Shown: positions 1 through 7,923 of the stretch, one piece after another
Layout: every line of letters begins with the position of its first letter
Numbering within the stretch: the stretch's first letter is position 1
Assembly: GCF_014144865.1 (NCBI RefSeq)
Contig: NZ_JAALDM010000067.1
Coordinates: 1-42,293 of the forward strand
DNA: 42,293 bases
Reading direction: 5' to 3'
Source of the DNA: Dietzia aerolata
GTDB taxonomy: Bacteria > Actinomycetota > Actinomycetes > Mycobacteriales > Mycobacteriaceae
Notes under the pieces: generated by a model
Database searches by the model: none
Seen by the model: the letters and a program-made list of their open reading frames with translations, nothing else
What the model was told of the DNA's origin: nothing
Made by a program: the position numbers and the translations under genes

Positions 1-149
1 CGGCGGCTCCGGCCCCGGTCCTGCCGGCTCCGGCCCCGTTGCCCACCCCGCAGCAGGTGCACGACCAGGCACAGCAGGCGCTGCAGGGCGTGGCCGGTCA
101 GATCGACGCCGCCGCGAAGTCGCTGCTGGCCCCGCCGGCCGCGCAGTAG
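1..149 (+). CDS. C-terminal end of an unknown Ala/Pro-rich protein (5' partial)
   Basis: An open frame enters the window (first full codon at base 3) and stops at TAG 147-149. The visible 48 residues start with an Ala/Pro-rich stretch, continue with a Gln-rich amphipathic segment (around [12 protein letters not shown]) and end APPAAQ. There is no recognisable domain. The composition would fit the tail of a secreted or cell-envelope protein, but that is inference. It reads in the same direction as hemL, with 85 nt between its stop and the preferred hemL start. Confidence 0.6.
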   Translation, partial: AAPAPVLPAPAPLPTPQQVHDQAQQALQGVAGQIDAAAKSLLAPPAAQ

Positions 150-234
150 GACAAACGCCCGTGTCGGGTCGGGGACCGGCGGAGGCCCACACCGTGAGGG
201 GGTGGATGTCGGACGTCTCTGGAACACTGGAGTC

Positions 235-1584
235 GTGACGACTTCGAGTGATGCCTTCCCGACCCCGACCGGCCTGTCCGGCACCACGCGATCGGCCGAG
301 ATCTTCGCCGAGGCCCGCGAGCTGATCCCCGGTGGGGTCAACTCCCCGGTCCGCGCCTTCAACTCCGTCGGCGGAACCCCGCGTTTCATCCGTGAAGCGC
401 GGGGTTCTCGCATGACGGATGTGGACGGCAACACCTACATCGACCTGGTGTGCTCGTGGGGGCCGATGATCCACGGCCACGCCCACCCCGAGATCGTCGA
501 CGCGGTCCGCGACGCGGCCTCCCGCGGCCTGAGCTTCGGCACCCCCACCGAGGGCGAGGTCGACCTGGCGCGCGAGATCATCTCCCGCACCTCCGTCGAG
601 GAGGTCCGTCTGGTCAACTCCGGCACCGAGGCCACCATGAGCGCGGTGCGCCTGGCCCGCGGGTTCACCGGCCGGAGCAAGATCATCAAGTTCTCGGGCT
701 GCTACCACGGGCACGTCGACGCACTCCTGGCCGACGCCGGCTCGGGCGTGGCGACGTTCTCCCTGCCGGACTCGCCCGGCGTCACCGGGGCGAGCGCGCA
801 CGACACGATCGTGCTGCCGTACAACGACTTCGACGCGGTACGCCTCGCCTTCGCCACCCATGGCGACCAGATCGCGTGCGTCATCACCGAGGCCGCCGCC
901 GGCAACATGGGCACCGTCCCGCCATTGCCCGGCTTCAACGAGGAACTGCGCAGTCTGTGCTCGGACAATGGCGCACTGCTCATCATGGACGAGGTCATGA
1001 CCGGCTTCCGCGCCGGCGACCGCGGATGGTGGGGGATCGACGGCGTCGCCGGCGACCTGACCACCTTCGGCAAGGTCATGTCCGGCGGACTGCCGGCCGC
1101 CGCCTTCGGTGGCCGCGCCGACGTGATGAGTCACCTCGCCCCCGCCGGCCCCGTCTACCAGGCCGGAACCCTGTCCGGGAATCCCGTCGCGGTGGCCGCC
1201 GGCCTCACCTCGCTGCGCCTGGCGGATCACTCCTGCTACTACACGCTGCAGACCAACGCCGACCGGCTCGAAGCGCTCATCACCAATGCCCTGCAGGCCG
1301 CGGGGGTCGCCCACACCGTCCAGCGGGCCGGCACCATGCTCAGCACCTTCTTCACCGAGGCCCAGGTGACCGACTACGCGGGAGCCAAGGCCGCCGAGTC
1401 GTTCCGGTACGCGCCGTTCTTCAACACCCTGCTCGACCGCGGAATCTATGCCCCGCCGAGCGCGTTCGAGACCTGGTTCGTCTCCACCGCACTCACTGAC
1501 GACGACTTCCAGCACATCGCCGAGGCGCTGCCCGTCGCCGCCGAGGCCGCCGCAGCCGCCACCGCCCCGGAGGACGCCCGATGA
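235..1584 (+). CDS. hemL: Glutamate-1-semialdehyde 2,1-aminomutase
   Basis: This PLP enzyme converts glutamate-1-semialdehyde to 5-aminolevulinate in the C5 route to heme. The protein shows the family hallmarks: [12 protein letters not shown] near the N-terminus, [18 protein letters not shown], the [11 protein letters not shown] segment holding the PLP-binding Asp, and the Schiff-base Lys in TFGKVMSGG (about residue 280 from this start). The length of 449 aa is normal for the family. The GTG at 235 is preferred because it gives an N-terminus like that of mycobacterial homologues. A GTG at 202 would add 11 residues, and neither start has a well-spaced Shine-Dalgarno. The stop overlaps the next start (ATGA). 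Sitting in front of cytochrome c maturation genes, it links heme supply with heme use. Confidence 0.95.
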   Translation: MTTSSDAFPTPTGLSGTTRSAEIFAEARELIPGGVNSPVRAFNSVGGTPRFIREARGSRMTDVDGNTYIDLVCSWGPMIHGHAHPEIVDAVRDAASRGLSFGTPTEGEVDLAREIISRTSVEEVRLVNSGTEATMSAVRLARGFTGRSKIIKFSGCYHGHVDALLADAGSGVATFSLPDSPGVTGASAHDTIVLPYNDFDAVRLAFATHGDQIACVITEAAAGNMGTVPPLPGFNEELRSLCSDNGALLIMDEVMTGFRAGDRGWWGIDGVAGDLTTFGKVMSGGLPAAAFGGRADVMSHLAPAGPVYQAGTLSGNPVAVAAGLTSLRLADHSCYYTLQTNADRLEALITNALQAAGVAHTVQRAGTMLSTFFTEAQVTDYAGAKAAESFRYAPFFNTLLDRGIYAPPSAFETWFVSTALTDDDFQHIAEALPVAAEAAAAATAPEDAR

Positions 1585-2489
1585 GCAGTAACCAGCGCGG
1601 CCTGCGCGGCAAACTCGCCGTCCCGGCCACCGGACCCACCTCACTGCCGATCCCGCTGCGGGGAGACCATCCCGCCCCCGCCGAGGCGCCGCCGTCGCTG
1701 GGCGGACCCGGCTCCGCGGCCGACGCGGGTCAGGGCCACGTGACGTCACCGGCCGAGGGATCAGAGGCGTATGGCGCCGAGCCCGGGACGATCGCGGCGC
1801 CGGGGGAGCCGGCCTCGTCGTCGTCGACTTCTCGTGACTCCTCAGCGCGAGGCACCGAGGCCCAGACGATCGTCCACCTGGTCCGGCACGGCGAGGTCCA
1901 TAATCCCGAGGGCGTCCTGTACGGGCGGCTGCCCGGGTTCCGGCTGTCCGAGCTGGGGCGGAGTCAGGCGGAGACCGTCGGTCGGGTGCTCGGCTCGGGG
2001 CACGACATCGTGTCGATCGTGGCGTCGCCGCTGCAGCGCGCGCAGGAGACGGCCGCCCCGCTCGCCGAACGGCTCGGGCTGCCCGTGGGGATCGACGAGG
2101 ACATCATCGAGGCCGACAACCGGTTCGAGGGCAACAAGGTCGGTGGCCCCGGCGGCGCACTGCGCGACCCCCAGTACTGGCCCATCCTGCTCAACCCGCT
2201 GCGACCCTCGTGGGGCGAGCCGTACCTGCAGATCGCGCACCGCATGATCGGCGCCGTCTACTCGACGCTCGACGTGGCGCGCGGGCACGAGGCCGTCCTC
2301 GTCAGCCACCAGCTGCCCGTCTACACCACCCGACGTTTTCTCGAAGGGCGTCGGCTGTGGCACGATCCGCGGAAGCGGCAGTGCTCGCTGGCCTCGATCA
2401 CCTCGTTGGTGTTCGAGGGCACCACACTGCGCGACATCGTCTACTCGGAGCCGGCGGGTGCATCCGACCCGTCACAGACCGGAGCCTGA
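1581..2489 (+). CDS. Histidine phosphatase (phosphoglycerate-mutase-like) with long disordered N-terminus
   Basis: This is a histidine phosphatase superfamily protein of 302 aa. The catalytic RHG motif is in [11 protein letters not shown], with the phosphohistidine at about residue 103. The expected downstream elements are present: a conserved [10 protein letters not shown] segment and a late SHQLPVY segment carrying the second His. Mycobacterial homologues in the same position are about 200 aa. Here the first roughly 90 residues are an extra low-complexity region rich in Ala, Gly, Pro and Ser, with a serine run just before the domain. The start overlaps the hemL stop as ATGA, so translation is probably coupled. 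The substrate cannot be read from the sequence; conserved linkage with cytochrome c maturation genes does not define it. Confidence 0.85.
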   Translation: MSSNQRGLRGKLAVPATGPTSLPIPLRGDHPAPAEAPPSLGGPGSAADAGQGHVTSPAEGSEAYGAEPGTIAAPGEPASSSSTSRDSSARGTEAQTIVHLVRHGEVHNPEGVLYGRLPGFRLSELGRSQAETVGRVLGSGHDIVSIVASPLQRAQETAAPLAERLGLPVGIDEDIIEADNRFEGNKVGGPGGALRDPQYWPILLNPLRPSWGEPYLQIAHRMIGAVYSTLDVARGHEAVLVSHQLPVYTTRRFLEGRRLWHDPRKRQCSLASITSLVFEGTTLRDIVYSEPAGASDPSQTGA

Positions 2490-2498
2490 ACCACCACA

Positions 2499-3110
2499 AT
2501 GCGTACGACCCGAATCGCGCTCGGCGCGCTGCTGATGGCGGCAGTCCTGACGACCGGGGCCTGCGCGACCGGCGACGACGCCGTGATCGCCGGCCCCGAG
2601 ACGTTCGAGTTCATCAGCCCGGACGGGCAGGTCGAGATCTACTACGACCCGCCGGCCGAGCGGAAGCCGATCGCCGACATCGTCGGCCCCGACCTGCTCG
2701 ACCCCGACACCACCCTCAACCTGCAGGAAGACCACGCGGGCGAGGTCGTGGTACTCAACACCTGGGGCCAGTGGTGCGGACCGTGCCGGGCCGAGGTCGA
2801 CGACCTGCAGCGCATCCAGGACGAGTACGGCCCGCAGGGTGCCACCGTGTTCGGCATCAACCTGCGTGACCCCAACCGGCAGAAGCCGGTCGACTTCGTG
2901 ACCGACAACAACGTCACCTACCCGTCGATCTGGGACCCCTCCAACGCCGCCGTCGGCGCACTGCGCGGATTCCCGACCTCGGTCGTGCCCACGACCCTGA
3001 TCCTCGACAAGCAGCACCGCGTGGCGGCGGTGTTCCTCGTCGAGATCACCGACGACAAGCTCACCGACACCATCGAGAAGCTCCTCGCCGAGGGGGGCGA
3101 GCCGGTGTGA
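2499..3110 (+). CDS. TlpA/ResA-like thiol-disulfide oxidoreductase lipoprotein
   Basis: This is a 203-aa membrane-anchored extracytoplasmic thioredoxin-like protein. The N-terminus is a lipoprotein signal peptide ending in a TGAC lipobox, with Cys22 as the expected lipidated residue. The thioredoxin fold carries the active site WCGPC (Cys93 and Cys96) after VVVLNTWGQ, and the cis-Pro region is in FPTSVVPTTLIL. ResA/CcsX proteins keep the apocytochrome c CXXCH cysteines reduced before heme attachment. They receive electrons from CcdA, which is the next gene and overlaps it as GTGA. The role as apocytochrome reductase is inferred from family and context. The start follows the preceding stop by 9 nt. 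Confidence 0.9.
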   Translation: MRTTRIALGALLMAAVLTTGACATGDDAVIAGPETFEFISPDGQVEIYYDPPAERKPIADIVGPDLLDPDTTLNLQEDHAGEVVVLNTWGQWCGPCRAEVDDLQRIQDEYGPQGATVFGINLRDPNRQKPVDFVTDNNVTYPSIWDPSNAAVGALRGFPTSVVPTTLILDKQHRVAAVFLVEITDDKLTDTIEKLLAEGGEPV

Positions 3111-3967
3111 ATCCCGAGGTGATCGTCCTCGCGCAGGGGATCGGGGAGACCTTCCAGCAGACCGTGGCCAGTGGCCCGATCCTGCTGGCACTCGGCGCGT
3201 GCCTGTTGGCCGGACTCGTGTCGTTCGCCTCGCCCTGCGTGATCCCGCTCGTGCCCGGCTACCTGGCCTACCTCGCCAGCGTCGTGGGCGCCGAACGACC
3301 CCCCGCCACCGCGGCCGCCGCCGAGAAGCAGCGGGCCGCCACCGCCACGCTGACCCTGGAGGAACGCCGCACCAGGCGCGCCTCGAGGCTTCGCGTCGTG
3401 GGGGCGTCACTACTGTTCGTAGCCGGCTTCACCGTGGTGTTCGTGCTGCTCAGCGCCATGGTGCTCGGCACCGTGCAATACCTGGCACCCCAGGAGGCGC
3501 TCCTACAGCGGCTCGGCGGTGTGGTGACCATCGTCATGGGCCTGGTCTTCATCGGCCTCGTGCCCACCCTGCAGCGCGACACCCGCATGCAGCCCAAGGC
3601 CCTGTCCACGTGGCTCGGGGCACCGATGCTCGGCGCCGTCTTCGCCCTCGGCTGGACCCCGTGTCTCGGCCCGACCCTGGCCGCCGCACTGTCCGTGGCC
3701 GCCGGAACCGGCGTCGACGCGGCACGCGGAGTGCTGCTCATCGTGGCCTACTGCCTCGGACTGGGCCTGCCGTTCGTGGTGGTGGCGTTCGGCTCGACCT
3801 GGGCCATGCGCACCGTCGGCTGGCTGCAGCGCAACACCCGCCGCATCCAGATCTTCGGCGGCGTGCTGCTCATCCTCGTGGGCCTGGCGTTGCTCACCGG
3901 CCTGTGGTCGGAGTTCGTCTACTGGCTGCGCGACTTCGCGATCTCCGACACCACGCTGCCCATCTGA
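3107..3967 (+). CDS. ccdA: Cytochrome c biogenesis thiol-disulfide transporter CcdA
   Basis: This is a polytopic membrane protein of the DsbD/CcdA family, 286 aa, with about six hydrophobic segments. It passes electrons from cytoplasmic thioredoxin to the extracytoplasmic ResA-like protein. The two redox cysteines lie in SFASPCVIPLVPGYLAYL (Cys44) and LGWTPCLGPTLAAA (Cys186), each in a Pro-flanked membrane segment as in the family. Residues about 61-98 form a charged Ala/Arg-rich cytoplasmic loop, longer than in minimal CcdA proteins. The GTG start overlaps the preceding stop as GTGA. It is the last gene of the first part of the operon, followed by a strong hairpin and an antisense tRNA gene. 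Confidence 0.93.
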   Translation: MNPEVIVLAQGIGETFQQTVASGPILLALGACLLAGLVSFASPCVIPLVPGYLAYLASVVGAERPPATAAAAEKQRAATATLTLEERRTRRASRLRVVGASLLFVAGFTVVFVLLSAMVLGTVQYLAPQEALLQRLGGVVTIVMGLVFIGLVPTLQRDTRMQPKALSTWLGAPMLGAVFALGWTPCLGPTLAAALSVAAGTGVDAARGVLLIVAYCLGLGLPFVVVAFGSTWAMRTVGWLQRNTRRIQIFGGVLLILVGLALLTGLWSEFVYWLRDFAISDTTLPI

Positions 3968-4013
3968 CGCGGGGGCGCGGGGGCGCGGGGGGCTCTGGGG
4001 GCGACCAAACGAC

Positions 4014-4055
4014 AGATGTCCCGGACCAGTCGGTAACCGATGGTCCGGGACATCT
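4014..4055. terminator. Very long perfect hairpin between ccdA and tRNA-Gly, probable bidirectional terminator
   Basis: The arms AGATGTCCCGGACCA (4014-4028) and its exact complement (4041-4055) form 15 perfect pairs. The loop itself contains a second short stem, TCGGT/ACCGA (4030-4034 with 4036-4040). It lies 46 nt after the ccdA stop and 6 nt beyond the 3' end of the minus-strand tRNA, so it could end transcripts from both sides. No U tract follows on either strand, which is common in actinobacteria. An RNA-processing role is the alternative. Confidence 0.7.
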
Positions 4056-4061
4056 CCTGCG

Positions 4062-4134
4062 AGCGGATGACGAGATTCGAACTCGCGACCCTCACCTTGG
4101 CAAGGTGATGCGCTACCAGCTGCGCCACATCCGC
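4062..4134 (-). tRNA. tRNA-Gly (anticodon GCC)
   Basis: Read on the minus strand, a 7-bp acceptor stem GCGGATG/CATCCGC encloses a D arm, an anticodon stem around TTGCCAA (anticodon GCC), and a T arm with loop TTCGAAT closed by CGAG/CTCG. The discriminator base is T, and CCA is not encoded. The gene is 73 nt including the discriminator. It sits antisense inside the cytochrome c maturation locus, between ccdA and resB, and is followed by the long hairpin at 4014-4055. Confidence 0.95.
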
Positions 4135-4517
4135 ATCAACGTCGGGCTTCAAGGAGCCCTTGATCGTGCGAGAAGAAACGATAGCGGACCAACGATCAGA
4201 GGCCCAAGTCGGGGTCCCCGGCAGATGGTGACACGGGGAGTGAGGGTGGTGTCTTCGTCGTCGTCGTAAAAAATCTCCGCGCCGCCACCGGCCGAGGGTG
4301 ACGATCCGGCCGAGCGACCCCACCATGACCCCGGCGTGCGGGACCCGGCAGCCCCGGCGGGGGACGGGCGGGAGACGGGCGACACATCCGACGCGCGGTG
4401 CGCTACCCTGCCAGGTTTCGCTCAGGTTGGCCCGACTAACCTGGGACCGACCGGCGTCGAGTATTGCCGGGGCGCCCGCGGGTGCCCACGGCGGACCCGA
4501 CGCACCGCGACCCGCAG
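4135..4517. other. Intergenic region upstream of tRNA-Gly and resB
   Basis: No gene is supported here. It must hold the tRNA promoter (minus) and the resB promoter (plus), but I see no convincing -35/-10 pair for either. Visible structures are a GTC/GAC trinucleotide tract followed by six A residues at about 4247-4270, and CAGGTT (4423-4428) facing AACCTG (4438-4443) about 75 nt before the resB start, a possible operator or weak hairpin. The open frame continues upstream of the chosen resB start to a TTG at 4464. Confidence 0.5.
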
Positions 4518-6191
4518 ATGGACCCCATGCCCAGAACCGCCGCCGTCACCGCCGTTTTCCGCAACACATGGCGCACCCTCACGGCGATGCGCACGGCCCT
4601 CATCCTGCTGTTCCTGCTGGCTGTTGCCGCCGTGCCCGGCGCCCTCCTGCCGCAGCGCAGCCTCAACGAGGGCAACGTCAACGAGTACATCGCCGAACAC
4701 GGCTGGCTCGGGGAGTTCTACGACAAGCTGCAGCTGTTCGACGTGTTCAGCAGCTGGTGGTTTACCGCCATCTACGTGCTGCTGTTCATCTCGCTTGTCG
4801 GCTGCCTCACCCCGCGCTCGATAGACCTGGTCAAGCAGCTGCGCACCCCGCCGCCGCTCGCGCCCCGCAACCTCAGCCGGATGCCGCACCACGCCGCGTA
4901 CCGGACCACCGCCACACCGGAGCAGGCCGCCGGCCAGGTGCAGAAGGCCCTGCGCGGCTGGCGGGTGCGGCGCAACGACGGCGACGGCCGGGTGGCCGAC
5001 ACGATCGAGCTCTCGTCGGAGCGGGGGTACATCCGCGAGGTCGGCAACATCGTCTTCCACTTCGGGCTGCTGGCGCTGCTCATCATGTTCGCGGCCGGCA
5101 AGTTCGTGTACGCCGAGGGGATGCGGGTGGTGATCGCCAACGAGGAGTCGCCGGCGTTCTGCAACACCACGCCGAGCGCGTACGACTCGTTCCGCGCCGG
5201 GCTGCTGGTCGACGGCACCGATCTCGAGCAGTTCTGCATCAAGATCGAGGACTTCCGCGCCGACTACCTGCCCAACGGCCAGGCCGAGATGTTCACCTCC
5301 AACGTGCGGTACACCGAGGAGGTCGCCACCACCGACCCGGACACCTGGGAGCACTACGAGATGCGGGTCAACCACCCGTTGCGCATCGGCTCCACCCGCG
5401 TCTACCTGCAGGGACACGGCTTCGCGCCCACGTTCACCGTGACCTACCCCAACGGTGAGACCCGCACCGACACCCAGCACTGGCAGCCCACCGAACTGCA
5501 GACCTTCCTGTCTTCGGGGATCATGCGCTTCGACCCGCCGGCCGGCATGTACCCGGACCTTCTCGAGCGGCGTGAGCAGCAGATAGCGATCCAGGGGCTC
5601 TTCGCGCCGACCGCGCAGTTCGACGGCACCCTGCTCAGCTCGCGGTTCCCGCGCATGGATGACCCGGCCGTGGCGGTCGACGTCTACCGCGGCGACGCCG
5701 GTCTCGACACCGGGCGCCCGCAGTCGGTCTTCGCGCTCGAGCCCGACCTCATCGAGTCGGGGCTGCTCAACCGTGAGGCGCGCGTCAACCTGCGCCCGGG
5801 CGAATCCACGACCCTCGCCGACGGCACCGAGGTCCGCTTCGACGGCGCCGAGGAGTTCATCAACATCCAGGTCTCCGAGGACCCCACGCAGATCTGGGTG
5901 GGAGTGTCCGCCGCGGTGATGATGGGCGGGCTGGTGTTGAGCCTGATGGTGCCGCGCCGCCGGATCTGGGCCCGGGTGAGTGTCGACGACGACAACGTGA
6001 CCCGCGTCGACCTGGGAGGCCTGGCCCGCACCGACCGATCGGGCTGGGGCGCGGAGTTCGACAGGCTCCGGGACCGGCTGGTAGCCGAATCGACCGTCAC
6101 ACCCGTCTTGCCTGATGAGGCGGATTCGGGACACACTTCAACCAGTCCCGGCGCGGCCGGCGACGACGTGCGGAAGGACGACACCAGGTGA
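4518..6191 (+). CDS. resB: Cytochrome c biogenesis protein ResB (Ccs1)
   Basis: ResB is the large partner of ResC/CcsB in the System II heme lyase, which exports heme and attaches it to apocytochrome c. The N-terminal membrane segments follow the pattern ALILLFLLAVAAVPGALLPQ, then FDVFSSWWFTAIYVLLFISL with VGCLTPRS. A third segment lies in the stretch FGLLALLIMFAAGKFVYAEG. Next comes a long extracytoplasmic domain with HPLRIGSTRVYLQGHGFAPT, and a last segment before MVPRRRIWARV. These agree closely with the mycobacterial ResB I remember. ATG 4518 (or 4527) is preferred over an upstream TTG at 4464, because homologues begin just before the first membrane segment. The stop overlaps the next start as GTGA. 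Confidence 0.92.
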   Translation: MDPMPRTAAVTAVFRNTWRTLTAMRTALILLFLLAVAAVPGALLPQRSLNEGNVNEYIAEHGWLGEFYDKLQLFDVFSSWWFTAIYVLLFISLVGCLTPRSIDLVKQLRTPPPLAPRNLSRMPHHAAYRTTATPEQAAGQVQKALRGWRVRRNDGDGRVADTIELSSERGYIREVGNIVFHFGLLALLIMFAAGKFVYAEGMRVVIANEESPAFCNTTPSAYDSFRAGLLVDGTDLEQFCIKIEDFRADYLPNGQAEMFTSNVRYTEEVATTDPDTWEHYEMRVNHPLRIGSTRVYLQGHGFAPTFTVTYPNGETRTDTQHWQPTELQTFLSSGIMRFDPPAGMYPDLLERREQQIAIQGLFAPTAQFDGTLLSSRFPRMDDPAVAVDVYRGDAGLDTGRPQSVFALEPDLIESGLLNREARVNLRPGESTTLADGTEVRFDGAEEFINIQVSEDPTQIWVGVSAAVMMGGLVLSLMVPRRRIWARVSVDDDNVTRVDLGGLARTDRSGWGAEFDRLRDRLVAESTVTPVLPDEADSGHTSTSPGAAGDDVRKDDTR

Positions 6192-7186
6192 ACACCGTGA
6201 TTCTCGCGCAGGCCCTGCCTGTCAACGAGACCCTGTCCAACTACTCAGACATGGCGTTTCGGACCTCGTTCGCCATCTATGTGTTGGCGCTGCTGGCGTC
6301 CATGATCTATTACGGCGGATTCCGCGCGGCCAAGTTCACACAGAAGGAACTCGTCACCGCCGGGGGTACCGGGCTGACCGAATCTACCTCGATCACCGAC
6401 ACCGGCGACGAGGACCGCGCGTCCGCCGGGAACACGCGGTGGGCGAAGATCGCGCACTTGTTCGTGGTGATCGGATTCCTGTTCGCGGTGGCCACCTGGG
6501 TGCTCCGCGGACTCGCCACCGACCGGTTCCCGCTGGGCAACATGTACGAGTACATCCTGGGCACCACGGTGCTCGCGGTGGGCGCCGGCCTGGTGTTCCT
6601 GCGCAAGCCCGCACTGCAGACGGCGTGGCCGTACGTGCTGCTGCCGGTCCTCGTCCTGATGTTCTTCGGCGGCACGCACCTGTACTCCGAGGCCGCCCCG
6701 GTGGTGCCGGCACTGCGCTCGTTCTGGCTGCCGATCCACGTCTCGATCATCACCCTCGGCGCGGGCATCCTGCTGGTGGCCGGCGTGGTGTCGATCATGT
6801 ACCTCATCCGCGTGTGGCAGCCGCAGGGTCACGAGTCCGGCTGGGGCGCGTGGCTCGCCCGTCCGCTGCCCGCGGCCGAGACCCTCGACCGACTCGCGTA
6901 CCGGATCACGGTGGTGGGTTTTCCGATCTTCGGCGTGGGCATCCTGCTCGGCGCCGTGTGGGCCGAGTCCGCATGGGGCCGGTTCTGGGGCTGGGACCCC
7001 AAGGAGACCGTCAGCTTCATCACCTGGGTCTTGTACGCCGTCTACCTGCATGCGCGCGCGACCTCGGGTTGGGGTCCCAAGCGGGCGGCCTGGATCAACA
7101 TCGCCGCGTTCTCGGTGCACGTGTTCAACCTGTTCTTCATCAACATGGTTGTCTCCGGCCTGCACTCCTACGCAGGGCTGAACTAG
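6188..7186 (+). CDS. ccsB: Cytochrome c biogenesis protein ResC/CcsB (CcsA family)
   Basis: This is a polytopic heme-handling membrane protein of 332 aa, and forms the System II cytochrome c synthetase with ResB. The signature Trp-rich segment WGRFWGWDPKE (residues about 263-273) is intact and is followed by a membrane helix. Conserved histidines are seen at about residues 184, 311 and 326, as expected for heme ligands of the family. There are about eight hydrophobic segments. The linker at about 48-85 is polar and acidic, as in mycobacterial homologues. The GTG start at 6188 overlaps the resB stop. A strong hairpin at 7393-7428 lies in the gap before the next, convergent gene. Confidence 0.94.
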   Translation: MNTVILAQALPVNETLSNYSDMAFRTSFAIYVLALLASMIYYGGFRAAKFTQKELVTAGGTGLTESTSITDTGDEDRASAGNTRWAKIAHLFVVIGFLFAVATWVLRGLATDRFPLGNMYEYILGTTVLAVGAGLVFLRKPALQTAWPYVLLPVLVLMFFGGTHLYSEAAPVVPALRSFWLPIHVSIITLGAGILLVAGVVSIMYLIRVWQPQGHESGWGAWLARPLPAAETLDRLAYRITVVGFPIFGVGILLGAVWAESAWGRFWGWDPKETVSFITWVLYAVYLHARATSGWGPKRAAWINIAAFSVHVFNLFFINMVVSGLHSYAGLN

Positions 7187-7392
7187 TCGCTCCGGCCGGG
7201 CGGCCCGCCGCTGACTGTTCGGCCTGCGCTGTTCGGCCCCGCGCTGCCCCGTCGTCCCATTCGCTCGACAGGATTCGTGTTCTGATCGAGAATCTCGCAC
7301 ATCCCTTCCGGTGGACGCGAGGCCGGATCAGAGCTCTGCGCGGCTCGGCCGTGAGGTCGGCGCGGCTCAGTCGTGGGGTCGGCGCAGAAACA

Positions 7393-7428
7393 ACGATTGC
7401 CCCACCGCTGCTGCGGTGGGGCAATCGT
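7393..7428. terminator. Perfect 16-bp hairpin between convergent ccsB and symporter locus
   Basis: ACGATTGCCCCACCGC (7393-7408), a TGCT loop and the exact complement (7413-7428) form a GC-rich stem. It lies between the plus-strand ccsB (stop 7186) and the minus-strand small membrane gene (stop 7489), so it can serve both. The rest of the 7187-7488 gap shows no gene or other clear signal. Confidence 0.8.
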
Positions 7429-7488
7429 GCGTTCAGGGTGTGATCGGGTCGCCTGCCTTGACGGCCTGACGCGCGGACGTCTACGGGA

Positions 7489-7893
7489 TCAGGCCGCCAC
7501 GACAGCCGTGTCGTCGGTGAGGTCCTTCATCAGCCACGACTGGTGGACCGCCGCGTACACGAGAGGCGCGCCGACCGCTGTGAGCGGCCAAATCATGTAG
7601 ACGAAGATCGCGGTGGCTGTGGGTAGTCCACCCAGCATTCCGCCGGAGTTGAGGGTGACCTGGGCTGCGACGAACAGTGCCGTCAGCGCGGTGCAGAAGA
7701 CCCCGATGAGTGTCAGGTTGGCCCGGTGCCACGCCCCGGCGAGGTTGAGCGCGCCCATGAGCATGAACGCGACCGTGAGTAGCGGGATCGCGTAATAGAC
7801 GGCGTGCCAGATGTCGAAGATGGAGCCGAGCGCGGTCCCCAGTGACGCTATGCCGATGACGAGCACCAGGACGTCGGTTTTGTCGAGCTTCAT
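7489..7893 (-). CDS. Small four-helix membrane protein, probable accessory of the adjacent symporter
   Basis: This 134-aa protein is mostly four hydrophobic segments: VLVLVIGIASLGTALGSIF, AVYYAIPLLTVAFMLMGALN, LTLIGVFCTALTALFVAAQV and TAIFVYMIWPLTAVGAPLVY. The tail after LMKDLTDD is cytoplasmic-looking. I do not recognise the family. The start is supported by GAGG seven bases before ATG. It lies 30 nt after the stop of the sodium:solute symporter gene on the same strand, so the two are almost certainly co-transcribed. Small membrane proteins encoded beside symporters are known (for example YhdT beside panF), so a helper role is a reasonable inference, not a demonstrated one. Confidence 0.8.
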   Translation of the reverse strand: MKLDKTDVLVLVIGIASLGTALGSIFDIWHAVYYAIPLLTVAFMLMGALNLAGAWHRANLTLIGVFCTALTALFVAAQVTLNSGGMLGGLPTATAIFVYMIWPLTAVGAPLVYAAVHQSWLMKDLTDDTAVVAA

Positions 7894-7923
7894 GTCGATA
7901 CCTCGTGATTCTTCTCGTCGGAG

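Noticed and set aside
4422-6134. Long open frame antisense to resB
   Set aside because: It is a mirror of the conserved resB codon pattern, as expected at high GC; Arg/His/Gly-rich without any domain.
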